Part shown: one piece after another, positions 46,534 through 56,971 of the stretch
How positions within the stretch are numbered: position 1 is the stretch's first letter
How the letters are laid out: every line of letters starts with the position of its first letter
NCBI RefSeq assembly: GCF_900128895.1
Contig: NZ_FSQW01000002.1
Location: forward strand, 186,001-250,000
Origin: Parasphingorhabdus marina DSM 22363
GTDB lineage: Bacteria; Pseudomonadota; Alphaproteobacteria; Sphingomonadales; Sphingomonadaceae
Reading direction: 5' to 3'
Length of the DNA stretch: 64,000 bases
The notes under the pieces: model-generated
Databases searched by the model: none
Seen by the model: only the letters and a program-made list of their open reading frames with translations
What the model was told of the DNA's origin: nothing
Program-made: the position numbers and the translations under genes

Positions 46534-47874
46534 ATGACAAAAGAGTTTTTTGGGACTGATGGCATTCGCGGACTGACCAACAAGCACCCGATGACTGCGG
46601 AAGTCGCGATGAAGGTAGGGCAGGCGGCCGGCCGGCATTTTCTGCGCGGCGACTATCGCCACCGTGTGGTGATCGGAAAGGATACTCGGCTGTCCGGTTA
46701 CATGATGGAAAATGCCCTGGTAGCGGGTTTTACCAGCGTCGGCATGGATGTGGTCCAGGTCGGACCGATGCCCACACCGGCGGTGGCGCTGTTGGCCCGG
46801 TCCATGCGAGCAGACCTTGGCGTCATGATTTCGGCCAGTCACAATCCCTACCAGGACAATGGCATAAAGCTATTCGGCCCTGACGGTTTCAAATTGTCCG
46901 ATGAGGATGAACTGAAAATTGAGTCCTATCTTCAGGAGCCGGCAAGGCTTGCAAAGGCGGAAGATATCGGGCGGGCCCGGCGGTTTGAAGATGCCCGGGG
47001 TCGCTATATTCATGCTCTCAAAATGGCGTTGCCAGAACATGTCCGCCTCGACGGTCTCAAGGTCGTGGTCGATTGTGCCAATGGTGCAGCCTATCAGGTT
47101 GCACCTTCAGCCTTCTGGGAACTGGGCGCCGAAGTCATCACCATTGGTGTGGATCCGAACGGCAGGAATATCAACGACCAGTGCGGATCAACCGACGTGG
47201 CTGCGCTGCAGGCTTCCGTGGTCGAAAATCAGGCTCATATTGGCATCGCGCTCGACGGAGATGCTGACCGGCTGATCGTGGTCGATGACAAGGGCCGGAT
47301 TGTCGATGGCGACCAGATCATGGCTCTCATCGGCACCAGCTGGAGCCGCAACGGCCTGCTCACCGGAGATGGCATCGTGGCGACCGTCATGTCCAATCTG
47401 GGCCTGGAACGCTATCTGTCCTCCCAGCATCTGAATCTGGTGCGATCAAAAGTGGGTGATCGTTATGTGCTGGAGGAAATGCGCAAAGGCGGGTTCAACG
47501 TCGGCGGCGAACAGTCCGGACACATGATCCTGCTTGATCATGGCACAACCGGGGACGGAACAGTCGCCGCGCTGCAGGTTATGGGTGAACTGGTTGAAAC
47601 AGGAAAACCCGCCAGCGAGTTGCTGCACCTGTTTGACCCCGTTCCGCAACTGCTCAAGAATGTCCGATATTCCGACGGGAAGCCGCTGGAAGATGCAAAG
47701 GTAAAGTCTGTTATCGCGGAAGCGGAAAAAGAGCTGGAAGGTACCGGACGCCTGGTGATCCGTGCCTCGGGTACGGAACCTCTGATCCGGGTCATGGCGG
47801 AAGGTGATAATGCCGATCAGGTCAGCACCGTTGTCGACCGGATTTGTGCCTGTGTCGAAGAAGTGGCGAGCTGA
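46534..47874 (+). CDS. glmM: Phosphoglucosamine mutase
   Basis: A 446-residue enzyme that converts glucosamine-6-phosphate to glucosamine-1-phosphate for peptidoglycan and LPS precursors. It begins [11 protein letters not shown]; the phosphoserine loop is [17 protein letters not shown] with catalytic Ser102; the metal loop is ALDGDADR; sugar and phosphate sites are GGEQSGHMI and [12 protein letters not shown]. It leads an overlapping run of genes: glmM/DUF1272 by one base, DUF1272/thiD by 4 bp, thiD/rnhB by 4 bp. Confidence 0.97.
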   Translation: MTKEFFGTDGIRGLTNKHPMTAEVAMKVGQAAGRHFLRGDYRHRVVIGKDTRLSGYMMENALVAGFTSVGMDVVQVGPMPTPAVALLARSMRADLGVMISASHNPYQDNGIKLFGPDGFKLSDEDELKIESYLQEPARLAKAEDIGRARRFEDARGRYIHALKMALPEHVRLDGLKVVVDCANGAAYQVAPSAFWELGAEVITIGVDPNGRNINDQCGSTDVAALQASVVENQAHIGIALDGDADRLIVVDDKGRIVDGDQIMALIGTSWSRNGLLTGDGIVATVMSNLGLERYLSSQHLNLVRSKVGDRYVLEEMRKGGFNVGGEQSGHMILLDHGTTGDGTVAALQVMGELVETGKPASELLHLFDPVPQLLKNVRYSDGKPLEDAKVKSVIAEAEKELEGTGRLVIRASGTEPLIRVMAEGDNADQVSTVVDRICACVEEVAS

Positions 47875-48101
47875 TGCTGGATATGCGCCCCGATTGCGAG
47901 AGCTGCGGCCGGGACCTTCCGGCTGATCAGTCCGGAGCGCTGATCTGTTCGTTTGAATGCACCTTCTGCACATCATGCAATGAAGAGAAACATCACGGGA
48001 CTTGCCCGAATTGTGGCGGACCGCTGGTGTCACGGCCAACGCGGTCAACAGAACTGCTCCAAAAATTCCCGGCTTCGACCGAGCGCAAATTCCGCCCGTG
48101 A
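47874..48101 (+). CDS. DUF1272 zinc-ribbon-like protein
   Basis: A 75-residue cysteine-rich protein typical of DUF1272: DCESCGRDLP, ICSFECTFCTSC and GTCPNCGGPL, giving enough cysteines for two zinc sites. Function unknown. Its ATG shares its first base with the last base of the glmM stop and its own stop overlaps the thiD start, so it is embedded in the operon. A longer frame from 47844 would lie inside glmM. Confidence 0.9.
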   Translation: MLDMRPDCESCGRDLPADQSGALICSFECTFCTSCNEEKHHGTCPNCGGPLVSRPTRSTELLQKFPASTERKFRP

Positions 48102-48853
48102 CCACTGCCAGGCCGCCCCGAATACTCACCATCGCCGGGTCCGATAGCGGTGGAGGGGCGGGCATTCAGGCCGATATCCGCACGATCACGCATCTGGGTG
48201 GCCATGCCATGACGGCCGTTACGGCGGTCACGGCGCAAAACAGCATGGGCGTGACGGCTGTCGAAGTCATGCCGCCGGATATGGTTCTCGCGCAGATATC
48301 CGCAGTTTCAGATGATATCGGGATCGATGCCATCAAGATCGGGATGCTGGGCGGCGCCGATATCATTTCGGCAGTTTCCGCTTCACTCAAAGATCTGACG
48401 CCGTTGCCGGTTGTGCTGGACCCGGTCATGGTCGCGACCAGCGGTGCCAGTCTGGCAGATGACAAGACGATTGAGGCCTTTTCCGAAATCATCCCGCATG
48501 TTTCCCTGGTTACGCCCAATCGCCATGAAATGGATCGTCTCGGCGGTGAACAGGTTATCGTGAATTTTGATGTGCCGTTTCTGGTCAAGGGCGGCCATGA
48601 TGACGGCGATCTGCTTGCTGACCGGCTGATTGACCGCAATGGCCTGATTGCGAGCTGGGAGGGCGCGCGTATCGATACGCGGCACGATCATGGCACGGGT
48701 TGTACATTATCGGCCGCTATCGCGACCTTTCTGGGTCACGGGCAGCCCATGGAGGAAGCCATCTCGCTGTCGCGTGACCATGTTCGCAATAGCCTGCAAT
48801 GTGCCCCGGGCTATGGTGCCGGGCACGGGCCGATGGGCATGCCGGAAAGATGA
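48098..48853 (+). CDS. thiD: Hydroxymethylpyrimidine/phosphomethylpyrimidine kinase
   Basis: A 251-residue ribokinase-fold enzyme of thiamine synthesis that phosphorylates HMP twice. It begins [19 protein letters not shown]; then [35 protein letters not shown] and the anion-hole [14 protein letters not shown]. The GTG start at 48098 overlaps the DUF1272 stop; the earlier ATG at 48002 would run inside DUF1272. The stop overlaps rnhB. Confidence 0.95.
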   Translation: MTTARPPRILTIAGSDSGGGAGIQADIRTITHLGGHAMTAVTAVTAQNSMGVTAVEVMPPDMVLAQISAVSDDIGIDAIKIGMLGGADIISAVSASLKDLTPLPVVLDPVMVATSGASLADDKTIEAFSEIIPHVSLVTPNRHEMDRLGGEQVIVNFDVPFLVKGGHDDGDLLADRLIDRNGLIASWEGARIDTRHDHGTGCTLSAAIATFLGHGQPMEEAISLSRDHVRNSLQCAPGYGAGHGPMGMPER

Positions 48854-49407
48854 TTGCCGGCGTAGACGAAGCGGGCAGGGGGCCTCTCGCCGGACCCGTT
48901 GTGGCTGCCGCAGTCATTCTGCCGGATGATCATGGCATTGCGGGGCTTGATGACAGCAAGAAACTCACCGCGAAAAAACGCGCGGTCCTCGAGGCGGAAA
49001 TTCTCGAAAAAACGCGATATTCCATTGCTTTGTGCAGCGAAGCTGAGATTGATGAAATGAACATATTACAGGCGACAATGCAGGCCATGTCCCGGGCAGT
49101 GGCGGGGCTGGACATGCGGCCTGACCGGGTTCTTGTGGATGGCAACCGGCTGCCGGACTGGGATCATGATGCCAGGGCCGTGGTGGGCGGTGATGCCCTC
49201 CATCCCTGCATTTCCGCGGCCTCGATCCTCGCCAAGGAATATCGGGACCGGATCATGATCGCGGCGGCGCAGCGATATCCGCAATATGGCTGGGATCGCA
49301 ACAAAGGCTATGGCACGGCTGAGCATCTCGCGGCGCTGCGGAAACACGGTCCGACGCCCTTGCACCGCAAAAGTTTTGCGCCGGTGGCGCAGCTCAGCCT
49401 CATTTGA
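48850..49407 (+). CDS. rnhB: Ribonuclease HII
   Basis: A 185-residue enzyme that removes ribonucleotides and RNA primers from RNA-DNA hybrids. The active-site start is [21 protein letters not shown] (Asp6, Glu7), with [18 protein letters not shown] and [10 protein letters not shown] as the later acidic and DSK-type motifs. ATG 48850 overlaps the thiD stop (ATGA). It precedes the ccrM regulatory region by about 30 bp. Confidence 0.95.
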   Translation: MIAGVDEAGRGPLAGPVVAAAVILPDDHGIAGLDDSKKLTAKKRAVLEAEILEKTRYSIALCSEAEIDEMNILQATMQAMSRAVAGLDMRPDRVLVDGNRLPDWDHDARAVVGGDALHPCISAASILAKEYRDRIMIAAAQRYPQYGWDRNKGYGTAEHLAALRKHGPTPLHRKSFAPVAQLSLI

Positions 49408-49435
49408 TCGCAAAACCCGAAAAAGCTGTGCAATC

Positions 49436-50792
<1,357 letters not shown>

Positions 50793-50796
50793 CCTC

Positions 50797-51930
50797 ATGA
50801 CGGAACTGGACGGACTGGACGGGTGTGGACCGGATGCCCGGATCTATCTCAAGCCGGCGGGATTTCTTGATAGTCCGCAATATCATGACGAGAAAAATCA
50901 CAAATTAAACAACAGCTTGATTTGGTTTTCTCAAGTTGAATATTCGATCTATGACAGTAACAAACCGGTCGTTCGCGGCCTGATCCCGGTGGAAAACTGG
51001 CCTGGTGTGCTGGAGCGCATGCCCGGTCAGCTGAAGGACCGCGCATCTGCGCTTTTTGCCAACCTGTCGAGGGAGCATAGCCCGCTGAGTTGCGGAGAGC
51101 GTGTGCTACGCTTTGACCAACCGCATGTCATGGGAATCTTGAACATGACCCCGGACAGTTTCTCCGATGGCGGGAAACATGACGGCGATGCCCAAAAGGC
51201 GGCGGATGCCGGGTTTGACATGGCCACCAGCGGGGCGTCAATTATCGACATTGGCGGAGAATCAACCCGTCCGGGCGCGGAAACGGTCTGGGAAGGGGAT
51301 GAAATCAGGCGCGTGGTCCCGGTGATCGAAAAACTTGTCCATTGCGGCGCAGCATTATCCATCGACACGCGCAAGGCCGCCGTCATGGAGGCAGCCATCC
51401 AGGCGGGTGCCCACCTGATCAATGATGTCTCGGCACTGCTCCACGACAAGCGGTCGCTCGAAGTTGCCGGTGTTTCGGGCCGCCCGGTCGTACTCATGCA
51501 CGCGCCCTCAAGCGGCAAGGATCCCCACAAGGGCGGGGATTATGGCGATGTTGTCACCGACACGTTCGACTGGCTGGAACAGCGCATTGCCGACGTTGTG
51601 GCGGCGGGTTTCGAACGCGAGAAGATCATTGTCGATCCCGGTCTCGGTTTTGGCAAGTCGCTCGCGGACAATCTGGCGCTGATGAACAATATCGCGATGT
51701 TTCACGCGCTTGGTCAGCCGCTGCTGATCGGCGCCAGCCGCAAGCGCATGATTGGGGCTTTGTCCAAAGAAGCACCGGTCGATCAGCGCCTCGGCGGTTC
51801 AATCGCCTTTGCCCATCACGCCGTCCAGCAGGGCGCCCAGATCGTCCGGGTCCACGATGTGCCGGAAACGGTGCAGGCCGTGCAGATCTGGCGTGGCATG
51901 CGCGATGCGGGACTGACAGCCCGGGTTTAG
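50797..51930 (+). CDS. folP: Dihydropteroate synthase with N-terminal extension
   Basis: Makes dihydropteroate from p-aminobenzoate and the pterin diphosphate in folate synthesis. The catalytic barrel begins near residue 110 (VMGILNMTPDSFSDGG), then DIGGESTRPGAE, SIDTRKAAVMEAAI, VDPGLGFGKSLADNL and LIGASRKRMIGAL. At 377 residues it is about 100 longer than the usual ~270-280; the extra N-terminal part (with GLIPVENWPGVLERMPGQLK) matches no domain I recognise. Probably co-transcribed with ccrM. Confidence 0.95.
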   Translation: MTELDGLDGCGPDARIYLKPAGFLDSPQYHDEKNHKLNNSLIWFSQVEYSIYDSNKPVVRGLIPVENWPGVLERMPGQLKDRASALFANLSREHSPLSCGERVLRFDQPHVMGILNMTPDSFSDGGKHDGDAQKAADAGFDMATSGASIIDIGGESTRPGAETVWEGDEIRRVVPVIEKLVHCGAALSIDTRKAAVMEAAIQAGAHLINDVSALLHDKRSLEVAGVSGRPVVLMHAPSSGKDPHKGGDYGDVVTDTFDWLEQRIADVVAAGFEREKIIVDPGLGFGKSLADNLALMNNIAMFHALGQPLLIGASRKRMIGALSKEAPVDQRLGGSIAFAHHAVQQGAQIVRVHDVPETVQAVQIWRGMRDAGLTARV

Positions 51931-51963
51931 GCGCTCTCGATCAGTTTTGGGCGATCGCTTCGT

Positions 51964-51975
51964 TCCGCTTGCGGA
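51964..51975. repeat. Short palindrome of the GCGGACATT repeat family
   Basis: TCCGCTTGCGGA followed by CATT, in the 151-bp gap after folP. It shares the GCGGACATT core with the hairpins at 52745 and 56932 and is probably a shortened or diverged copy. Confidence 0.4.
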
Positions 51976-52081
51976 CATTCCAGACGCGACTCCCCAGCCA
52001 GCGCTGCAGGTCCACTTGCAGTGATCCGTTTTTTGCTCCATCTCGGGACGGGAATGACCATGTTCATGAGAGGAAGCCGTT

Positions 52082-52681
52082 ATGGAATTCACACAAAGCC
52101 GAACCATAAAAATCATTGCCATATTGCTGCTTCTGGTGGCCATTTCGCAACCGGTTTACACGGCACTTTATCTGGGTGCGCCCGATATTGACCGCAGTTT
52201 CCTTTGGGGTCTGGAAGCGCTGATCTTTGTGCTGCTGGCAGCCTTTGCAGGATCTGCACTGGTCATGGCCAGGCGATACACTCTGGGTTTCTCGGCGATT
52301 GCGTTCAGTGCAGTGCTCAATGTCGTGCAGGTCGGGGTAGGCTTGACGCAATTCGGTCCTTTCCGCACGGCAGCAGAGGCCAATGCAGACCTTGGCGTTC
52401 TCGCCTCTTCGGTCGTGGCCTTCTCTTTCTTCGGCTATAATGCCGCGAAAATCCTGCTGGGCCTGGCCGCCATGGTGTTCGGCATGGCCCGGATGAATGA
52501 AGGCAGCAAGGCGCTGGGTGGAGCCACGGTTCTGGTCGGCGTAATCGCCTTTGTCGCCAACACCCTGGTCATGATGTTCGGTCTGCAGGGCTTCCTGCCA
52601 TCTCCCGTGGCCGGCGGCTCGGGCGTACTGGCGACTTTGCTGCTTGCCTTGTGTTTGTTCGGCATCAGCAAAGAAGACTGA
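52082..52681 (+). CDS. Four- to six-helix integral membrane protein of unknown function
   Basis: A 199-residue hydrophobic protein with several membrane segments (for example IKIIAILLLLVAISQPVYTALYL, LEALIFVLLAAFAGSALVMA, AVLNVVQVGVGL, GGATVLVGVIAFVANTLVMMFG and LATLLLALCLFGI). No signature of a transporter or enzyme family is recognised. A GAGAGGAAG-like site precedes the ATG. It is isolated between folP and the AraC-linked operon, next to two repeat elements. Confidence 0.72.
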   Translation: MEFTQSRTIKIIAILLLLVAISQPVYTALYLGAPDIDRSFLWGLEALIFVLLAAFAGSALVMARRYTLGFSAIAFSAVLNVVQVGVGLTQFGPFRTAAEANADLGVLASSVVAFSFFGYNAAKILLGLAAMVFGMARMNEGSKALGGATVLVGVIAFVANTLVMMFGLQGFLPSPVAGGSGVLATLLLALCLFGISKED

Positions 52682-52744
52682 GCATGTCCTTCAAAAGATA
52701 GTTCCGGGACCGCTCGAGGGCTGTCTGTTTCTGTATCGAAGCGG

Positions 52745-52774
52745 AATGGCCGCTTTATCCCGAAAGCGGACATT
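52745..52774. repeat. Interspersed palindrome (AATG-CCGCTTT ... AAAGCGG-CATT)
   Basis: A hairpin with arms AATGgCCGCTTT and AAAGCGGaCATT, one internal mismatch and a 6-nt loop, between the membrane protein and the DUF1993 gene. The same core occurs in a longer perfect form at 56932-56960. This is an intergenic repeat of the type that produces spurious MSALG/MSAFG-like reading frames in related genomes. Confidence 0.7.
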
Positions 52775-52849
52775 GGCAATTGGTAGTCCTGTCGGTGGTA
52801 ATCACAGAAAGCAGCCAGGTTAGGAATGCTTCAGGCAAGGACCGGACGA

Positions 52850-53416
52850 TCAGCCTTTAGGCATCGTTTCGGGGCGAAGATATGCAAACATGTGCGGCAC
52901 GTAGTCAGCCTTACCGAGTTCAACATTCCCGGCGCGCAGTATCGCATAAGCTGTCATCAGGTGAAAATAGAACTGGGGCAGCGTCCAGTCGCGGGCATAT
53001 TGCTCTGCGGTCAGGTCAAAGATCATGCCGCTGGGAAGTTCGTGCGCGATGGATCTGTCCGGGTTGGCGTCCAGCGCATCGGGATCAAGACCTTCCAGAA
53101 ACAGGATCGTTTCATCAATTCGGGCTTGTGCATCTGACAGAGAACCAGGCCGTTCCCCTGCATTTCGCCCTTCCTCGACAAGTATATCGAGAGATTCCGG
53201 AAAGGCCTCTCCTCTCAGACGAAACACCGCTTCCTGAGCCTGCAAACAGACAAGCCGAACCTGAGTCGATAGCGGAAACATGTCGGGAGCAAGACGCTCC
53301 GACAGCAGCGCTTCCGCCTCTGCTTGCGGCATTTGTGCCTGTGCCTTCTCGAGCCAGCCTGAAAGCGTTTTCAGCATTTGCGTATATGTGGGTACGAGCA
53401 ACTTCGTTAGTGACAT
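52850..53416 (-). CDS. DUF1993 domain-containing protein
   Basis: A 188-residue soluble protein that matches DUF1993, which belongs to the DinB/YfiT-like four-helix-bundle class. It begins LTKLLVPTYTQMLKTLSGWLEKA; helices include FPLSTQVRLVCLQAQEAVFRL and LPQFYFHLMTAYAILRAG (histidine helix). Function unknown; some relatives use metal-dependent transferase sites. It follows the NmrA gene by about 39 bp and is probably the last gene of that operon. Confidence 0.85.
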   Translation of the reverse strand: MSLTKLLVPTYTQMLKTLSGWLEKAQAQMPQAEAEALLSERLAPDMFPLSTQVRLVCLQAQEAVFRLRGEAFPESLDILVEEGRNAGERPGSLSDAQARIDETILFLEGLDPDALDANPDRSIAHELPSGMIFDLTAEQYARDWTLPQFYFHLMTAYAILRAGNVELGKADYVPHMFAYLRPETMPKG

Positions 53417-53455
53417 GGATTTCCTTTTCTTGACCGGAGCTATTGCGCGGCATCT

Positions 53456-54316
53456 TCAAGATGATCCCCTGACGGTCTGCGGTGTCTTCCACCTTTCGAT
53501 ATTACGCGCAACGAAGCCGGTCAAATCCCGCGGTGTTTTTCCGGTAAGCACAACGACGGAATCGGTAAGCCTGTCCTCTCCACCCGCTGCGATAGCGGTA
53601 TCCATAGCCGCGAGTAACTCCGCATAGATTCTGCTCAATCCACCCGACTGGATGCGCCCCGCTAGATCTTTTTCGCTCAATTTTTGGTGGATGATGGTGA
53701 TACCCAAAGCGTCGGAAAGAACCTCGGCAACCTCATCATAGGAAAGCGACCGCGGTCCGGTTAGAATTGCATCACCATTGGGCATAGCGGGATCCGTCAA
53801 CGCCACGGCTGCGACTGCCGCAATATCATCGGCATCAATGAAAGGAACTCGTCCGTCATCCGTTGCAGAATAGATGGCGTGCTCATCGCGGATTGTCGGC
53901 AGATGCTGTTGCTCCGAAAAATTCTGCATGAACCAGGTAGGACGTAGAACGAACCAGCTTGGCGCCTGTTCATGCAAATAACGATGCACGGCACCCATCA
54001 TTGGACCGCCTTCTTCGAGCGAAGAAGCGCTTAGCAATACAAAACGCTCGACGCCGCTTGCAATCGCGCGATCGATAAATGGCTGCATGGCGGTCAGCGG
54101 TTCCGGAACATTCGCAGGCGCGACAAGATATATTGCCTTGACCCCATCCAGCGCCGCTTCGTAGGTGGCTGAATCTGCCCAATCTAAACGGACCTGATCG
54201 GAACTATCGGGATTCCGGGTTGCAACAAGAGGGCAGTGACCGCTAGCCCGCAGCAGTTTTGCAAGACGGCTTCCTGTCTTGCCCGTGCCGCCGGTGACAA
54301 GAAATTTATTACGCAT
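53456..54316 (-). CDS. NmrA-like NAD(P)-binding oxidoreductase
   Basis: About 286 residues from ATG 54316. It has a Rossmann start FLVTGGTGKTGSRLAKLLRAS, VRLDWADSATYEAALDGVKAIYLVAP, and the YxxxK-like region VERFVLLSASSLEEGG. The fold is that of NmrA/atypical SDR proteins, which sense or reduce NADP-linked quinones; similar to AzoB/QOR2-type quinone reductases. Its start lies inside the end of the SnoaL gene, a short overlap that indicates coupling. Confidence 0.88.
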   Translation of the reverse strand: MRNKFLVTGGTGKTGSRLAKLLRASGHCPLVATRNPDSSDQVRLDWADSATYEAALDGVKAIYLVAPANVPEPLTAMQPFIDRAIASGVERFVLLSASSLEEGGPMMGAVHRYLHEQAPSWFVLRPTWFMQNFSEQQHLPTIRDEHAIYSATDDGRVPFIDADDIAAVAAVALTDPAMPNGDAILTGPRSLSYDEVAEVLSDALGITIIHQKLSEKDLAGRIQSGGLSRIYAELLAAMDTAIAAGGEDRLTDSVVVLTGKTPRDLTGFVARNIERWKTPQTVRGSS

Positions 54317-54773
54317 CACCGGCCTCCTTTAATGCAGCGGTAATAGCGTCATCACCGCCCATCGCGCGAAGTGCGATCAGAGGATTCCAATAGTCGCGAT
54401 AGTGGGTGATATACCCATCCGTCACTGTTACCACCGAGATATAGGTTTGATCATAGGCAATGCCGGTTTCGGTGCCATGACCGGTGCAGGCGAATTCCAA
54501 TATGACGACATCGGATTCCTGAGCGCGATGCACGACCGGCTCTGACATGGACTCGATCGTGATGAGCGACGCTGCGCCAAGCAGATATTCTGCCAGAGCT
54601 GCCTTCCCCTCCACGCGGGAGACACCGGCTGATGGCGCATAGGGGAATTCCATTATGACATCATCGGCCACCATATCCAGAAACGTCTCGGCTTCCGGCA
54701 TCAGCATGTTACCAAGCGCCGCCCGCAGGAGGCCGGAGAAGCTGGAAAAAGGATCGGGTTGATTGGTCATCAT
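54309..54773 (-). CDS. SnoaL/NTF2-like protein
   Basis: A 154-residue protein with the cone-shaped NTF2-like fold: FLDMVADDVIMEFPYAP near the N-terminus, ISVVTVTDGYITHYRDYWNPL as the C-terminal strand pair. Such proteins bind small polyketide-like or hydroxylated substrates; no catalytic residues can be named. It is the middle gene of the AKR-SnoaL-NmrA operon, overlapping both neighbours. Confidence 0.85.
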   Translation of the reverse strand: MMTNQPDPFSSFSGLLRAALGNMLMPEAETFLDMVADDVIMEFPYAPSAGVSRVEGKAALAEYLLGAASLITIESMSEPVVHRAQESDVVILEFACTGHGTETGIAYDQTYISVVTVTDGYITHYRDYWNPLIALRAMGGDDAITAALKEAGDA

Positions 54774-55771
54774 GCTGCACTCCTTTCGCTATCGAGGTGC
54801 GCAAGCTGAGACTCCGGATAGCGCGCACCGGCCGCACTGCCATTAGGGATCGCCGCTTCAATATCGGCGAGGTCGGCTGCACTCAGGGACAGTGACATCG
54901 CGCCCAGCGCTTCGGACAGACGCTCGCGTTTGCGGGCTCCTATCAAGGGCACGATATCCCTGCCTTGATGTGTCACCCACGCGATGGCGATCTGGGCCAC
55001 GGTCGCATTTTTGGCTTCTGCGACCTTGCGGAGCGCATCGACCAGCGACAGGTTATGCGCGAGGTTTTCGCCCGCAAAGCGTGGGCTCATACTTCGGAAA
55101 TCGCGCTCATTGTTGCGATCCGGTGACCAATGGCCGCTGATCAAGCCGCGCGACAAGACACCATAAGCGGTAATGCCAATGCCGAGTTCACGGCAAGTGG
55201 ATAGAATTTCATCCTCGATACCGCGCGAGATCAACGAATATTCAATTTGCAGATCAGCGATCGGGTGAACCGCATGGGCGCGGCGGATTGTATCAGCGCC
55301 CACTTCAGACAGGCCAATATGACGCACATAGCCCTTGGCCACCATTTCGGCGATGGCGCCGATAGTGTCCTCAATAGGAACAGCGGGGTCCAGCCGGGAG
55401 GGACGATAAATATCGATATAGTCCGTTCCCAGGCGCCGAAGCGAATAGGCCAAAAAATTCGGAATCGCTTCAGGGCGCGCATCATAACCGCCCCAACCGA
55501 TGTCGGGGTCCCGCAATGCGCCGAACTTCACACTGATCGCCAGGGCGTCACGCTTGTGATTGCGTAGCGCTTCGCCAATCAGCATCTCGTTATGGCCCAT
55601 GCCATAGAAATCGCCAGTATCCAGCAATGTGATTCCCTGCTCTATCGCCATGTCTATAGTGGCAAGGCTTTCGTCCCGGTCAGCCGGACCATAGACATCC
55701 GACATGCCCATGCAGCCCAAGCCGATGGCAGAGGTGGTTGGTCCTGCATTTCCAAGTTTTCTATGTTCCAT
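54770..55771 (-). CDS. Aldo/keto reductase (operon under AraC-type regulator)
   Basis: About 333 residues from ATG 55771, preceded by AAAGGAATT. Motifs: GLGCMGMSDVYG, LLDTGDFYGMGHNEMLIG (Asp, Tyr), AISVKFGAL (Lys) and IDIYRPSRLDPAVPIEDT, where the usual catalytic His position reads PSR in place of the common QHR. C-terminal IGARKRERLSEAL. It is divergent from an AraC regulator and heads an operon with SnoaL, NmrA and perhaps DUF1993; electrophile or quinone detoxification is plausible. Confidence 0.9.
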   Translation of the reverse strand: MEHRKLGNAGPTTSAIGLGCMGMSDVYGPADRDESLATIDMAIEQGITLLDTGDFYGMGHNEMLIGEALRNHKRDALAISVKFGALRDPDIGWGGYDARPEAIPNFLAYSLRRLGTDYIDIYRPSRLDPAVPIEDTIGAIAEMVAKGYVRHIGLSEVGADTIRRAHAVHPIADLQIEYSLISRGIEDEILSTCRELGIGITAYGVLSRGLISGHWSPDRNNERDFRSMSPRFAGENLAHNLSLVDALRKVAEAKNATVAQIAIAWVTHQGRDIVPLIGARKRERLSEALGAMSLSLSAADLADIEAAIPNGSAAGARYPESQLAHLDSERSAA

Positions 55772-55920
55772 TTCAAATTCCTTTCGGGGGTGGGGGTGAG
55801 CATTCAACATGACCCATGCGTGTCCCGGAGCGGTAGAATGGTACTCCGAGATTCTTGCCTGATTCTCCGGAACGATTGCCAGCGCTTGTCGGCGTCAGGA
55901 TTCCATGAGATAGGAAGGCT

Positions 55921-56817
55921 ATGGAAAAAACGCAGGAATTGAGCGAGATCATCAACCGTCATCTGGCTTTTGACGGCATCGAGCCTTGTGCATTGCCGCG
56001 AGTGAAACTTATACGATCCACGACAATTACACCGGCTATGCCAACAACTTACGAGCCATCTCTGTGCCTTGTCGCGCAAGGAAAGAAGCATGTGACCCTG
56101 GGGCATCTGGATTATGTCTACGATGCATCCCAGTATCTGGTGGCGTCTGTGGACCTGCCGCTGCAAGGTTCCATTATCGAGGCCAGCGAGGAATGCCCTT
56201 ACTTTTGCATCAGCCTGGACCTCAACGTGACGGTGCTCAGTGAATTGATGCTGGAACATGGCACCGGCGCATCGGCAACCACATCAAAGCCGGGAATAGC
56301 ACTCAGCACCGTCACACCAGATTTGATGGATGCCGCCGTCCGACTGTTACGTCTGCTCGACACACCGGATGATATCCCGGCGCTGGCTCCATTGGTAGAA
56401 CGCGAAATCCTTTACCGGTTGCTGCATGGCGAACAGAGCGAGATGATGCGCCATATTGCCAATGCCGAGAGCCGGCTGAGTCAGGTCAGTAGGGCGATAG
56501 TCTGGATCAAGGACCACTATGCCGAACCATTTAGCATCGAGCGATTGGCTCGGGAAGCCGGCATGAGCAGTTCGTCACTGCACGAGCATTTCAAGGCCGT
56601 GACGACCTATAGTCCGCTGCAATATCGGACCCGCCTTCGCTTGCAGGAAGCCCGCCGGATCATGGTTTCCGATGCTTTGGATGCAGCGAGCGCGGGATTT
56701 AAAGTGGGTTATGAAAGTCCATCGCAGTTTAGCCGTGACTATGTCCGAGTATTTGGTGCACCGCCGATGCAAGATGCGCAGCGGCTGCGGGCCAATCCCG
56801 GCTTTGCCATGGCTTGA
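55921..56817 (+). CDS. AraC-family transcriptional regulator (AraC_N type)
   Basis: A 298-residue cytosolic regulator with the AraC_N ligand domain (TITPAMPTTYEPSLCLVAQGKK; YDASQYLVASVDLPLQGSI) and a C-terminal double helix-turn-helix (FSIERLAREAGMSSSSLHEHF; GYESPSQFSRDYVRVFGAPP). It is divergently oriented to the aldo/keto reductase operon, its probable target. A repeated GATTCT pair (55850 and 55861, offset 11 bp) lies in the shared intergenic region. The inducer is unknown. Confidence 0.92.
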   Translation: MEKTQELSEIINRHLAFDGIEPCALPRVKLIRSTTITPAMPTTYEPSLCLVAQGKKHVTLGHLDYVYDASQYLVASVDLPLQGSIIEASEECPYFCISLDLNVTVLSELMLEHGTGASATTSKPGIALSTVTPDLMDAAVRLLRLLDTPDDIPALAPLVEREILYRLLHGEQSEMMRHIANAESRLSQVSRAIVWIKDHYAEPFSIERLAREAGMSSSSLHEHFKAVTTYSPLQYRTRLRLQEARRIMVSDALDAASAGFKVGYESPSQFSRDYVRVFGAPPMQDAQRLRANPGFAMA

Positions 56818-56931
56818 AACATTACCGCTTCAAGCCAGATTAGCTGAGCCAATGATTTCCGGCAGTTTACAGTCCATCCCGACACGATTGCCGGGGTCCC
56901 ATGCTGGCATACCGGTCGTCCCAAATTTCCA

Positions 56932-56960
56932 ATGTCCGCTTTTGCGCCCAAAGCGGACAT
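56932..56960. repeat. Interspersed palindrome, perfect 11-bp hairpin
   Basis: ATGTCCGCTTT (56932-56942) and AAAGCGGACAT (56950-56960) pair perfectly around a 7-nt loop. It lies 11 bp before the end of ilvA in the convergent gap and could act as a terminator, but its sequence family (shared with 52745-52774) points to a dispersed repeat. Confidence 0.75.
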
Positions 56961-56971
56961 GACCGCAGTTC

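Noticed and set aside
46362-46583. Longer N-terminus for the dicarboxylate symporter
   Set aside because: The extension runs into the divergent glmM start and is unlike the family; the first membrane helix begins at residue 1 of the TTG form.
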